A stretch of 64,000 nucleotides of DNA from Rhizophagus clarus (Eukaryota > Glomeromycota > Glomeromycetes > Glomerales > Glomeraceae), in NCBI GenBank assembly GCA_015698045.1, contig BLAL01000216.1, positions 62,001 through 126,000 on the forward strand, written 5' to 3'. Under the pieces are notes generated by a model. It saw only the letters and a program-made list of their open reading frames with translations, did no database searches and had not been told where the DNA came from. Below are positions 46,891 through 59,226 of this stretch, in pieces (position 1 is the first letter of the stretch; the number at the start of each line of letters is the position of its first letter). A program made the translations under genes and the position numbers.

Positions 46891-48130
46891 AGGAAATTTT
46901 ATAGGATAAAAAATTGCGTAAGTTTACGATTTTGTAAGTTTACGAAAGTTTATGGCATAATATTTCGAAAAATTTCAAAATATTACATAAGTTTACAATT
47001 TTATAAGATTTATGTGATATTACGGTCAAAATATTACGCAAGTTTTCAATATCGTAAGATTTACGCAATATTACGGTCAAAATATTACGCAAGTTTTTAA
47101 TATCGTAAGATTTACGCAATATTACGGTCAAAATATTTTGAAAATTTACGAGACTGTAAACCTGCGTAATATTACGGTTGAAATATTTCAAAAATTTACA
47201 CCTGCGTAATATTACGGTCAAAATATTCTGCAAATTTACAAAACTGTAAACCTGCGTAATATTACGGTTAAAATATTTCGAAAATTTAATATTACTATTT
47301 GATCGTTAAAGCTGCGTATGCAGTAGAATGTATACAAGGGGCATGTGATACTATTGAATAATCAAAAATAATATAAACACCTTTTCTTTTATATAAACAC
47401 CTTTTTTTTTAAGTTTGGGAAAACAAATTTATTTTTATTTACGAATTTTTTATCATTTACAATTTTTATGTTAAAATTAAAGTAAATTCTAATTTTTATT
47501 ATAACTTAATAAAAAAATACACATTTGATACTTGTTTGCTACTATTTTATAAAATAGTACTCAGGCTGTATGGCGTGGATGTCAGTATCAGTCACAGCCC
47601 AAAAAAAACGTGAGTCTCCAGCTGATATTTGGTACGGACTGGGCCTAGCTACTCACTTAATAAATAAAAAAATAAAAATAATTATCTTTTACGATACATA
47701 GGTAAGTTTCTCCATCAGGAAATTTTATAGTGCGAAAAGTTGCGCAAGATTACGCATCATAATATTTCGTAAGTTTCCAGACCCGCCGCAAGTTTGCAGA
47801 AAAGTAATATTTCGTAACTTTTTAAAATATTTCAAAATATTATGATATGCAAAGTTTTGTAATTTTACGGTTCGTAATATTCCGTAATTTTACGCATTCG
47901 CAATATTTCGTAATTTTACATAATATTTCGTAAGTTTTCAGACCCACCGCAAGTTTGCGTAAGCGTAATATTTTGTAACTTTAAAATATTTCGAAATATT
48001 ATAATATGCAAAGTTTTGTAATTTTACGGTTCGTAATATTGTGTAATTTTATTGCGTAATATTTCACAACTTTTTAAAATATTTTGACAATTCGTAATTT
48101 TACATAAATATTTTGTAATGTTTCAAAATT
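46891..48130. repeat. Two tracts of CGTAATATTACGG-type repeats flanking a unique spacer
   Basis: Tract 1 (about 46891-47290) has units of roughly 50-60 bp with AATATTACGGTCAAAATATT. Tract 2 (about 47714-48130) has CGTAATATTTCGTAATTTTACG units. Both begin with CATCAGGAAATTTTATAG (near 46886 and 47714), suggesting two copies of one element family or a duplication. The middle (47291-47713) shows nothing recognisable. Confidence 0.6.
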
Positions 48131-48184
48131 CATTTTTGTACTATAAGTTTATATAATGTATATTTTATTAGATATAATATGAAT

Positions 48185-49020
48185 TAAATTATAAAAAATT
48201 ACAAGTATTTATTACTATATACAGAATATATAAAAGTAAAAAAAGAAAGAGTAACGATACAATTAGATGTAAAAAGAAGAGAAACAGCTATAGTAACGTT
48301 GGTATTAGATATAAAGATAAAAGAAATATTGCTAGTATTGTTAGTGTTGTTAATATTAGAGTAAAAAGAGTTAAGAAACAGTAGAAACATGGATATTATC
48401 GTTAGTATTAAAGTACAATTAAAAGAAAAAAAGGAAACGTAAATAGTATTGTTAGTATTACGATATAAAGTAACAATTAGGGTAAAAAACGCGTTAGTAT
48501 TAAAACAATTAGTATTAATAAACAAATATTTCTATACCTGCAAAGAATAAACTAAAAATAAAAGAAAGAGGAAAAATAAACATGTTGTTGGTATTAAGTA
48601 AAAGGAGTAAAAAAACATAATTAGTATTGTTAGTATCGTTAGTATTGAAGTAAAAGTAAAAAGGAATAAAGGAAATATGGATATTATTGTTAGTATTACG
48701 ACACAAAGTAACAGAGGTAAAAAGAAAACGAAAATAATTAGTATTAATAAACAAATATTTCTATACCTGCAAAGAATAAACTAAAAATAAAAGAAAGAGG
48801 AGACAAAATAAAAAATAAACATGTTGTTAGTATTAAGTAAAAGGAGTAAAAAAAACATAATTAGTATTATTAGTATCGATCGTTAGTATTAAAGTACAAG
48901 TAAAAAGAAATAAAGGAAACATGTATATTATTGTCAGTATTACGATACAAAGTAAAAAAGAAGTAAAAAATAATGAAATAATTATTATTAATAAACAAAT
49001 ATTTCTATACCTGCAAAGCA
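48185..49020. repeat. GTTAGTATT-rich long tandem repeat, three ~235-bp copies
   Basis: The landmark AACAAATATTTCTATACCTG recurs near 48522, 48757 and 49001. Between them each unit carries ACATGTTGTTAGTATTAAGT and several TTAGTATTGTTAGTATCG steps. On the minus strand these translate as Asn-Thr-rich nonsense frames with no gene character. The short motif is the complement of the minisatellite at 23650-23935. Confidence 0.8.
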
Positions 49021-49869
49021 ATAAATTATGAAATATATGTAAATATTCTGTATATAATTAAAAAATATTGAACAAAAGGATAAAGAAATAATAAAAAGAA
49101 GAGAAAAATATTGAACAAAAAAATAAAGAAATAAAGAGACAAAAAATAAATAGGACAAAAAATGCGTGCAAATTAAATCACATGTAAGGATCAGCCTAAT
49201 TTTGATTGGCCAGAAAATACGATACTGTATGCACAATCATATCATGCAGATTTATTTATTTAATTATCAACAACGCGGGCGTGATATAAATAAATCGTGA
49301 CTGAAACTTGTGTTCAATTTGTGTTCAATTTGTGTTGATAATTCTGGTAAAAAATTATTAATTTTGGCCAAATTTCGTTAAATTTGTTAAATTTGTGTTG
49401 AATTTGTGTTGAATTTGTGTTGCGTAATTTTTTATTTATCACAAGGGGATGATATTTAGTAATTGCATGTACAATGTACAAGATTTTTTTTTATGATTTT
49501 TTTAAGAAATGTACGCAAAATATTTAATCAGAATATAATTATTTTTAATTAAATTGATTAAAAAAAATTAATTTTTTTAAGAAATGTATGCGAAATATTT
49601 AAAATTCAATAGAATGTGCTAATAATAAATTGTTTTATTTTTAAATATGATATATTGATATTTATATTTAAAACAATTAAACATGTACATGATTTAATTA
49701 ATATGTTTAATGATAAAAAGTGTAATAAATTAAATTTTAATTGAAACGAGAAATAAAATCAAACCAAAGAGGTATTGTTCAAATTTTATTTAAAGTGACA
49801 TTTTACGACTTTCTTTCAAATTTTTACTCATCCCAAAATTAAATTATAAAAATCAAATCTAAACTAACA
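49021..49869. other. AT-rich flank with short AATTTGTGTTG repeats
   Basis: At about 49308-49425 the motif AATTTGTGTTG or TCAATTTGTGTT is repeated about six times. The rest is AT-rich. The last 120 bp before 49870 resemble an upstream leader for the small frame that follows. No gene. Confidence 0.5.
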
Positions 49870-50010
49870 ATGCCTCGCCACACACGTTCACGTCGTTCCC
49901 ACTATAACGTCCATTAGAACTGGGCTATGATGGACGAACTTGTTGACATACGCCGAGACAGAAACCGCGCCTACCACAATATTAATGGTAGAAGCCGCTA
50001 TGATTTTTAG
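49870..50010 (+). pseudogene. Short broken Arg-rich coding remnant
   Basis: From ATG at 49870 the frame gives MPRHTRSRRSHYNVH, a TAG stop at codon 16, then NWAMMDELVDIRRDRNRAY and a stop at 50008. Its composition is clearly less AT-rich than the surrounding DNA. About 50 bp later the 3' end of LINE 1 begins, so the gene may have been cut by that insertion. Family not recognised. Confidence 0.35.
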
Positions 50011-50263
50011 GACTCTGTTGCCAATAGGTTTATATGACTAATATCTATAATTTCTTTAAGAAAGAATTTAAATTCAAGGCAAACGCTGCATAGTAGCCAT
50101 TATCTTTATTAATTATTATTCAATCGATACAATTTATAAAATCAAATAAAAAGAAAACAAAATAAAATAAAACTAACTAAAAATAAAGCTATATAGTCTC
50201 TTAAGTAAAAATAAAGTAACAAAAATTAATCTAAAAAGAAAAATCGCATTACACTAAATTTTC

Positions 50264-53200
50264 CTAGATCTTCCCCCTTGATATATATATTCCAACCAAA
50301 GTAGAAGCAACTATGCTAACATAATAACGGATAACACGCCCACTATAAAAGTTGACATCCCATCCTGCAAGGCTGTTATTAAGTAGCACCGTTAGACGAC
50401 CCATAAAACCCGATAAATGATTATACCATGGTAATCCCTGAGTCATTGAGTTCTTTATCCAATCAGTTCTGGAGTCACGTGAAGTCACGGGATGGGTTGG
50501 AAGAGGTAGCGATGAGAAAGGCACATACGAAGTGGCAGGCAGATTCGAAGGCCGAGGAGTAGTTTTCAATTTAAGAGTAATGTTCATCGCGTCTTCCCAC
50601 TTGCTTTTATCATAGGTACGCGGGTTCCAAATGCGAGTTCTAAGCTTCTGTATAAAATTATTGTGAATCGCAGCTACGACCTTCATAGCTGACACCCTAG
50701 GAATGGATAGTTCAACGAACAAATCAATAAAAAGTTTGGGTAAACAACCCCGGATAAGAGCATATGAGGACCAATTAGAAGAAGAAATAGTCTAGCAAGA
50801 AAGGGAAGAGAGTTTCCTGAGCATAGGGGTAGGATCCATGTCAGCCAATTCACCAGCTTCCCGGAGTTTGGAGAATAAATGGTTCTGATAAGATTGTAAA
50901 ATCTGGTGCATAACGTTACGACGTTTAGAGCAAAGGATGAGGTGCATTAGATCTTCTTTACAAAGGCAACAGGAATGGCACGTTAAAATTTCAATATAAA
51001 GATCTGGACGGATGACTTTCAATTTCTCCAAGAGAGGTAAGTCATCCAGGAAAACCTTAAATTTAAAGGTAAAATGTCTTGAAGCGTGGCGAGCTTTAAA
51101 GGAGGCATCGTGAGTCGAAGAATAGTTAAGAGTGAATCAGGTGAGATCCCAGTCAATGATGTAATCATCCCGATCAGTTAAACAAAGGGTAAACTGAAAG
51201 CGTTTAAGTGCTAGGAGGTCTTGCATATAGGTGGCCTGATAATAGGTTTTAAAAAGGCGTCTAGGATTGGATTCACAAGTAACATCAGCATAAACCAGAC
51301 GGACAGTATGTGCAGAGGTGATAATAGCTTCAGGGAAGAGAAAGGCCTCATCTGACTGATGTGCAGAATTAGCAAGAAAGTCGGCAAAATCGTTCCAATA
51401 ATTGCCATTATGTTCTTTGACTTTAATGGGAAGAACGGATAGTCATTTCGCATGAATGCAACATTCTATAGCAGCCCAAAGTTCAAAATTGGTAGTTTTG
51501 TAATAGAAACGGCTATTAGTGTAAGTAGAGGAGGCACAAGAACGCAAACCATCTATTGCGGCTTGAGAATCCATATATATAGAAACAACAGAATTTTCTG
51601 GAGTGACGCATAAGGCAGCATAAATCGCAGCGGCTTCAGCTCTAGTGGAGGAAGGCCAATTTCAGATAGTGCCGTGTGCATAAGTAGCAACAGAGTTCAA
51701 ATATCCAGCATCAGGGATAATCTGGACCCAAGACCAACCCATCGAGACATCAGGTAAGCCAAGGTTGATAAGAGAACCATCGGTATAATACTGGTAATGA
51801 GAACCTGGCAGGAGAAGGACAGGAAAAGGGAGTCCAGGCGAATCGCGAGAAAGTGAAGAGGTAGGCGAAACATCATCGACCGTAAGAAAAGAAAAAGAAA
51901 AGTCAGGAGGAATAGATAGACGATTGCAATAGGAGACCACCAGGTCACAAAGGTCCGCCCAAGAATAGGGGAAAACCACAACTGTAGTACTTTGCCGAAT
52001 ACGCTCACAATCGGTGGGGAAAATCAAAGACCTTAACAAAGAGACCGTGAAAGTACACCGAGGCTCAACAGCGGTGTATTTATTAGCGGCAGGGAAGGGA
52101 ACATGAGCATCGCAACCTGGGCAAGGGCGAAGGCGGATAACATCACCAGGAGAGGAAAGACAATCAGATGTCCAATGAACAATTATACAAGTATCTTTCT
52201 TGGGTTGAACGGTAAGCTGTTTGCCAAAAAGAGGAGCAGCTTGGCCATCTAATGTAACCAGCCAACGCCTATTCTTTTGATTAGTAGTGACACTGGAAAC
52301 CAGAGAAATCCCAGGGGCAGCAGAAGGAGAACACACATAACGATTATACAAACGATCGTGGGAGTCTAAAATAGTAGTATTAGCGTGAATGTCCAGATAC
52401 CATTTGTGCGGGAGAGAGCGACCACGTTTATCGGCCAACTGAGCTATGTAAGCAGTCTGGTAGGCTGCCCAAGAAACAAGATGGGAGCCAGTGGGCGTGA
52501 TCAATTGTGAGAGGTAATATAGATGACGTCTCCGGAGAACCTTAAGGCAAGCCTTAAAGGTTTTAGGGCTCATACATGAATATAAAGGAGTATGGCCAGG
52601 CAGGGTAAGGTCTGGAAACGTTGAAGTAAAACTAGCATGCTGGAGTCGAAAAGGGGTAGAGACCATGGAAGCAAGAGTGCAAGCGATATAATCACTATTA
52701 AAGGCAATCATATTAGACCATAAAGACCAATTATCCACCATCAACAGAGAAACAGGAATCAAAAACTGAAATTGAATCAACATTAATCTATAAACAAATA
52801 AACGTTGAATAAAAGAAGTAGTAGAATTAGCCATTAAAAACAAATTATTAACATGACACTGAGTCAAATGAGAAGACAAATTAATCAATCCCAGAGCCTG
52901 GGAAAGATACAAAATAGGATTAGGAAGAGCACGAGAAAAATTAGCCTTTTGTTTGATCAATAAGCGGACGTGTCTTGTGGCAGCATAGCATTCCCTATCA
53001 GAAAGGTGAGTGACTTGCATACGGTACTCAAGCTTGGGTATGAGCACCGTATTGTAGAGATAAACAACCTGTTTAACAGAGAGTTTAGCCGGGCGAAGAG
53101 TAGCGGCGAAGGAATTACATTCACCGGCAATCTGTTTTTTGATAAAATCCCGAGAGCCTTTAATGTTGAACCAAACCCCTAAAAACCAAAACGAGGAAGT

Positions 53201-55992
53201 AATAGAAATAGAGGTAACAGAAATAGAGGAAATACTATTAAGAGAAGACAACGATAAGTGGAATTCCACAGGGGAAATATTAGAAGTAGTGGTTAAGGGT
53301 AAAGAATTTGATATCAAAACATATTTGTGGTGATTAGCGGAAGTATTGTTTAGCGCATAAAATTCTTCTGTGATAGATAACATATGTTCCAATTCAGACT
53401 TGGACGAAGAGATAAGAGTAGAATCATCCATAAAAACCAGATTGTTAATTACAAGGTTTGAGTTATCATCAAGAGGCGTCGGAAGGAGCGAGGGAGGCCG
53501 CAAGACATAAGGATCCAACATCTCATTTTTTAACACAGTCAAGAGGGGATCGATATATATGACCCAAAGTAGTAGAGAAATCACTTCGCCTTGATCAATA
53601 CCAATGCGGACCTGGTATGAGGGAGTGTTACCATGAGCAGTGAAAACCCGATTTGATCAGTTCATAAAAAGTGACAAAATAAGTTTGATGGAAGAAGCAG
53701 GTAAACGAATACGTTCCAGAGCAAATTTCAACATAGTAAGATGAACGGAGTCGAACGCTTTAGAAATATCCTGAGAGAGGATCCATAAAGGGGATTTGGT
53801 GCAATTAGCATCATGAATAATAGACTCTAAGGTTATAATAGGATCTCAGCAAGTTCCTCTGGGTAGACCAGCAAAATTACCACCAGTGAGAACATTATGA
53901 GCAGCGAGGAGAGAAGATAAGCGGTTGTAAAATAATTTAACAAATGATTTCTGTATAACTTCCAAAAGTGTGATGGGATGAGTAATCTGAAGTTGACAAC
54001 GCCATTCATGTGGTTTGGGAATGGGGAAAACCATAGCCTGACGCCATAGATTGGGAATGTCAGCGGAAGCAAAACATTTACAGATCAAGATTAGAAGTAA
54101 AGCATTGGCGGCAGGGCCAAGGTGTTTGAGCATTTCATAAGTAATCATGGAGGGGCCAGGGGCTTTGCCATTAGGCATGGAGGAAACTGTGCTTAGCCAT
54201 TCTTCCAAGGAAGGGGAGATAAAAGAGATTCATAGATCGCGGGCGAGATTGAGTCCATAGGTGAATATGCAGAACGCCATCGATCTGGTAATGCAGAGAT
54301 ATGCAATGGTGGGGTGGATTTGACAGGAACTGCGTGCTGGAAATGATTAACCACCGCATCAGAAATATCCAATGGGTCGGTTAGTAAACGAGGAGCAGTA
54401 GAGTGATCGATAAAAACACGATCCAACACAATCCGCTGACGGGAACGAGAAAGCGCTGAATTAATGAAAGAGGAAATATCAGTATCAAAATCGAGATCAT
54501 GTTTCTCTATATGAGCTTTGATAGAGAAGTCCTGGTATTCTTTTTTTTTCAAAAGATGCAAGCCTCTTAATACAGAAGAGGAATGTGACAAAAGATTAAA
54601 AATATGATTAAAATTGTCAGCCCGATAGGAAGATAAAGTTGTGGACAAAACGGGAATAGTGGAAAAACAAGATTTGTAAAGACAAAATATATTGTTTAAG
54701 CGAATGAGGTAAACTGTCTATTTACGATCATGTGAAGAAGAAAAGGTATGCGGATATTTTCGCAAAATTCTAATGGAATGAAGAACCCGATTGAGGAAAC
54801 GATAATGCTGAATAAGGGATTCCAATTCTTTGGGGAGTTTGGGAAAGTGATCATTTCTGATCGTGCGTGAAGGTAAAACAGCAAATGCCCCGGCAATAAT
54901 AGAGGAATGCAAATATTCGCACATCCGATTAATATGCCAAGAGGCAAAAGTGGTGGGAGGGGTATTACAAAGAGTATCTGTATGGGCAGAAAAGTCGTCC
55001 CACAGAGCTGGAGAAACTGAGTCCAAAAGAAAAACACGGCGTGTGCGTCTTTTGAGTTATCGAGCACGGGCCAATTTAACGGAAGAACATAATAGGGAAG
55101 AGTCAAAATAAGTGATGACAGGATTGTGATCAGATAAGGAGTCATCACAAGTGTCAAAAATTATAGAAGTAAGTAAAAAGGATTTAAGAAGAGAACATGA
55201 CCAAATATAATTAATGCGAGTGATAACATCGGCATGTTGAAAGGTGCCCAAAGAGGTAGAAGAATTGGCAGGAGTAAAATCCACGTAACTGTTGCTCAGA
55301 AGGAAATTAAAGAGTCGGTAGATACGTTTGGAAGCAATTTGAGATTGATTGAAAAAAATGGGGTAAAATTGGTCTAAATGCATATTAAAGTCCCCACAGA
55401 TGGCATGATGAAAGTCTAGTCATTTGGTGTCTGAGAGGGCTTGAGTGAGTAAGTCTATAGTGGTATCCTGTAAGACTTGATCTGAGGTAGATGGTATGTA
55501 AACTACAAAAATACGCAGCTTAATGTTGCCTTTGAAATATAAGTCAACAGAAAGCAGGCGAGATGAATGAGAGGTGTAGGTGTGAACGTGAGGAGCCAAA
55601 GAGTTTTCTATAAATAGGGAAACACCTCCAGAAGAGCAGACGTATTGCGAGGTGTCCAAAGAAGAAGAAAAAACAGTATAGTTAGATAGGCGTTTGGACA
55701 AAAAATGCATCTGTCTTGGGTGTAAGTGGGTGTCAACGACACCACCAAAGAAAATATGTTTAAGAGAAAAAAAATTATATAATTGTTCAATTTTGTTTTG
55801 AGAGTGCGTTTTGAGACCATTAATATTAAATGAGGATATATTAAAGGAGTTAGGAGGAAGAGGGGATAAACTATTAGAAGAAAATAAAGAATCCTGGAAA
55901 GAAAGATTTTCTATGTCTATGGGGTTGGGGGGATTACGAACAAAGGAATCATAATTAAAATTAGTGTCCGTCATTAAGGTACAATGATACAT
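50264..55992 (-). pseudogene. LINE 1 ORF2: AP-endonuclease, reverse transcriptase, RNase H
   Basis: The start (MYHCTLMTDTNFNYDSF at 55992) leads into an endonuclease with SFNINGLKTHS, GGVVDTH and CGDFNMH. RT motifs include GKAPGPSMITYEMLKHLG, a palm region with AGLP, ISKAFDSVNLT in the companion copy, IDQGEVISPLLW (here with a changed residue) and the active site FMDDSTLISSS. RNase H shows YYTDGSLINLG, STRAEAAAIYAAL and IYMDSQAAIDGL. Near the end a Cys/His cluster reads CHSCCLCKEDLMHLILC, then RRIWNPRTYDKSKWEDAM in the companion (RTRIWNPRTYDKSKW here). Breaks include a TGA after SDTK (55417-55419), a TAG after SSHDRK, a frame change near 55030-55080, another near 53580-53620, and a TGA after AHGTI. 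Some of these are CGA to TGA changes. Confidence 0.88.
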
Positions 55993-56200
55993 CAGACGGA
56001 GAAAAGAGAGGAAGGAAGAAATTATTAGGAACTGGCAGTATTAGCCGAGTTCGAGGTAAAAGAAGTATTAATTGAACCAATAAAACTGCCAATGGAGGCT
56101 ACGAGCATGTCCATTTTACTTTCAATGGCTGAATGCTTTTCATTGATAGCTTGAATTTCAGCGCTAGCATGTTGCGGGAAAGGGATGGTAGGAGCAGAAG

Positions 56201-57185
56201 TAGGGCTCCGATCGGTTCGGTTCAGTTCGGTTTTTGCAAAAACCGATACTGAACTGAATTAATCAGTATCGGTATTAATGATTACTAAAACTGATCGGTA
56301 ATTACCGAAAACCGAACCGATTTACTGAACAAGTTTAGTAAAAAAACGTTTCGCAACATTTAGCAAAAAAAAAGTTGCGAAATGATTTTTTCTTATCAAA
56401 TCATCCATAAAAAACGTTTCGCAACATTTTTTATTAAAGTGACAAAAAAAAACGTTGCGAGACGTTTTTTTATATTAAATCATTTTATAAAAACGTTTCG
56501 CTACGTTTTTAAATAAAAAGGAAAATAACGTTGTAAAACGTTATTTTCTATATTAAATTTCTGATGTAAAAAACGTTTCGCAACGTTTTTTACAAGTTTT
56601 GCAAAAATAACGTTGCAAAACGTTATTTTTTTTATATCAAACGTTTATGTAAAAAACGTTTCGCAACATTTTTTACAATGTTCGCAAAAATAACGTTGCG
56701 AAACATTATTTTTCATAATAAATTGTTTATATAAAAAACGTTTCGCAATGTTTTTTACAAGTTCCGCAAAAATAACGTTGCGAAATGTTATTTTTTTTAT
56801 CAAATCGTTTATGTAAAAAACATTTCGCAACATTTTTTACAAGTTCCGCAAAAATAACGTTGCGAAACATTATTTTTTATCAAATCGTTTATGTAAAAAA
56901 CATTTCACAACGTTTTTTACAAGTTCCGCAAAAATAATGTTGCGAAATGTTATTTTTTATATCAAACGTTTATGTAAAAAACATTTCGCAACGTTTTTTT
57001 TTAACTACATTATTTACGTTTTTCTTATAAAAAAAACATTTTTATTATCGGTAAATTGGTTCAGTAAATCGCAAAACCGATACCGAAACTGAAAGTTTCA
57101 GTTTGATAAATCATAAAACTGAAACCGCTCCGATACCGAAATGGTCAGTACGGTTCGGTAATTACCGAAACTGATCGGAGCCCTA
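56201..57185. mobile_element. 985-bp hAT-like MITE inserted in LINE 1 ORF1
   Basis: The ends are TAGGGCTCCGATCGGTTCGG and, inward from the right, TAGGGCTCCGATCAGTTTCGG. The octamer AGCAGAAG is duplicated exactly on both sides (56193-56200 and 57186-57193). TAGGG-type ends with an 8-bp duplication are typical of hAT elements. Arms contain GGTTCGGT/ACCGAACC steps. There is no transposase. The exact target duplication shows that the insertion is recent relative to the LINE. Confidence 0.88.
56340..57010. repeat. ~80-bp tandem array inside the MITE, about eight copies
   Basis: The unit carries AAAAAACGTTTCGCAACGTT, TTTTACAAGTTCCGCAAAAA, TAACGTTGCGAAACGTTATT and TTTTATCAAATCGTTTATGT. Each unit is a hairpin of CGTTTCGCAACG with CGTTGCGAAACG. 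Related to the array at 14588-15710. Confidence 0.88.
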
Positions 57186-59226
57186 AGCAGAAGCAATAAC
57201 AGCTGAGGATGAGGTGTGAGCGGGAATTACAGGAGATGTCAAGGGGACAAAATCTGGTAAAAGGGGGTTGAGAGGACGTGAAGACGGCTTAGCACGAAGA
57301 GAATTTTGCGTTAGGGAAGGGTTAGAAACACCTGGTTGGTCGATGTTCATATCAGAAGTTTGTGTAGTATTGGGTGAAACAGAGGACAAAGGTTGTAGAC
57401 CAATATGCCGTTCGATGCGAGCCATACGTTGGTCGTTAAGTTCAAGTGCAGTAATGCGATCGCGTACATTAGCCATATCTTGCTGCAAAGCTTTTAGCAA
57501 GGATAAAATTTCACTGGCATCCTGTGGGGACAAGGAGGGTGTTGGAGTGCGCGCTGAAGAGGAAGGGGGAGTGCGTAATACAAAAGAGAACGAAACTGAA
57601 CGGTCACGTATATCATTAGATTTAGAGTGACTACGTTAATTATTGGGGATGTTGGCCTTGAACTTAGCGAGAGAAGATTGTTGGTGTTGAGAGGATTGAG
57701 AAGTATCAGGACCCTTAGAGCACGAGCGCGAGCAAGAGCGTGAGCACAAATTAGGCTTAGGTCGAGAGGGTTGTCCAACGTAGAAACGTTCTTTGAGTGC
57801 AGCCACGGGATTTCGATCACGGGTTCTGCCTTATTGTTGGCAAAGTGGGCATTAGTTGGGAGCACATCCTAACTTGCCACAACGATGACAGAGTTTGTTA
57901 GTGTCGTCAGGAAGATTCCATTGTAGAGTATGACCTTGATAACCGATGAGCTGTTTCATAGCAGCATCCATAAGCTTCTGGGAGGGAAAGGTGATGTAGG
58001 CCCATCTTTTGGGCTTATAGGAATTAAGAGATAAAGGGACGTTGACTGCTTTAGCACCAAGTTCTCTGATGAGGAAAGCTAAGTCGATGTCTTTAATATT
58101 GGGGGCAGTTGGGTGAGCGTGGCGACAAATGCACGACGAGAAGATTTTTGGTCCACCGTATAATGACACGGGGTGACTCTTAGGCAAGTCGAGAAACAAT
58201 ATACCGCCCATTGGGATCAAACTGAGCGATTGATTGTGCAGAGTCGTAAACAATTCGGGCTTGCTGAACTTTGGCATTTTTCCTGGAGTAAACTCGACAG
58301 GATGCGATGTTGCCAAATTTTTTGAAGTAAGACACAATATTTTCTTTAGTGAGGAAGAAAGGAATGTCCGTGACTTGAATGGCCTAGAGATCTTCATTAC
58401 TCTGGAGTTGCTTGGGATCGTGTGCATGGAATACGAGATCAGGGAATTGCTGGTGAGCTGCACCAACACAAGCATCACGTGCCTCCATAGTTTGGAAGTG
58501 AATAATGAGGCGTTTTGAATCACCAGAACTGGTCATACGCGCTTTACCAGTGTACGATTCATACATTTCCAGAAAGGTATTGTTAACTGCATCGATTAAT
58601 GCCTTATTTGTAAGAAAGTTTTTTAGAGTTTCAGGGGCCGAGTTAGAGGCGGTCGCAGCTTGGTAATCATTTCTATTGAAGGAAAAGGTGGGAGACGGGA
58701 TAGGTATTTGATCAACTGGGGAATCATCAGCAGTAGCCTTATTAGGCGACGCGTTAGGGGGGATGCAGAAGTCGTTATTCTGGCATGCATAGACGCGTTG
58801 AGGCTATTAGACGCATCATTATTGGGCGCAGAAGAGGCCGCAGTACTATTCGGAGGAGAGGAGAGAGAAGTTGAAACAGTATTATTTTCTTTGGAAGGAA
58901 AAGAGAAACCATCTACTCCAACGTCAGCCGCTGTATCAGCAACGAAGTCTTTATCCATAGTATTTTCGGAGTGAGTTCTAGTGCGTTTCTGCTGAGCGGT
59001 GCTTTCACCGTCAGAGCTGGAGTTGTCAGAGTTAATATTATTATTTCTTTTATTATGACGGTTAGCCCTTCTACTGTTGGTATTAGGGAAACCGCCGCCT
59101 CGTTGAGCAACGTTTTGAGAGGTGCGCGAGGACATTTTAGATAGGAAAACTATAAGTTTATATGATAAGTTTGTCTTGAGAAAAAATGGACAGAGTGATC
59201 AGCAGAAAAAGGTGCGCAGATCGTTA

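Larger units (their letters stand above)
56025..59135 (-). pseudogene. LINE 1 ORF1: RNA-binding region and zinc knuckle
   Basis: It starts MSSRTSQNVAQRGGG at 59135 with a basic, Ser/Asn-rich N-terminus. Two RRM-like stretches follow: KRLIIHFQTMEARDACVGAA and VTDIPFFLTKENIVSYFKKF with FGNIASCRVYSRK; then PKRWAYITFPSQKLMDAA. Next is the Cys cluster LCHRCGKLGCAPN, probably a CCHC-type knuckle with its second half beyond a break. The tail (SEILSLLKALQQDMANVRDR) is a probable coiled coil. The MITE 56201-57185 lies inside the last part; the frame ends at 56025. There are several frame changes, for example near 58720 and 57850, and stops. Confidence 0.78.
50064..59226 (-). mobile_element. LINE 1: non-LTR retrotransposon with RT and RNase H
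   Basis: On the minus strand the order is a short 5' region (59226-59136), ORF1 (59135-56025), ORF2 (55992-50264) and an approximately 200-bp 3' region ending GCCTTGAATTTAAATTC at 50064. The removed MITE accounts for 985 bp, leaving about 8.2 kb. The 3' end has no long poly(A). A second copy of the same family abuts it at 59227. Several stops and frame shifts make it inactive. The endonuclease, RT and RNase H order fits the Tad/I-like LINEs of fungi. Confidence 0.88.

Noticed and set aside
48199-49236. Several Asn-Thr and Phe-rich minus-strand frames
   Set aside because: All arise from the GTTAGTATT long tandem repeat and share the same ending (AGIEIFVY) because the unit is repeated.
57268-57630. 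Plus-strand frames over the LINE ORFs (also 58660-58974, 60403-60774, 61000-61464)
   Set aside because: Antisense shadows of LINE coding sequence without any domain pattern.
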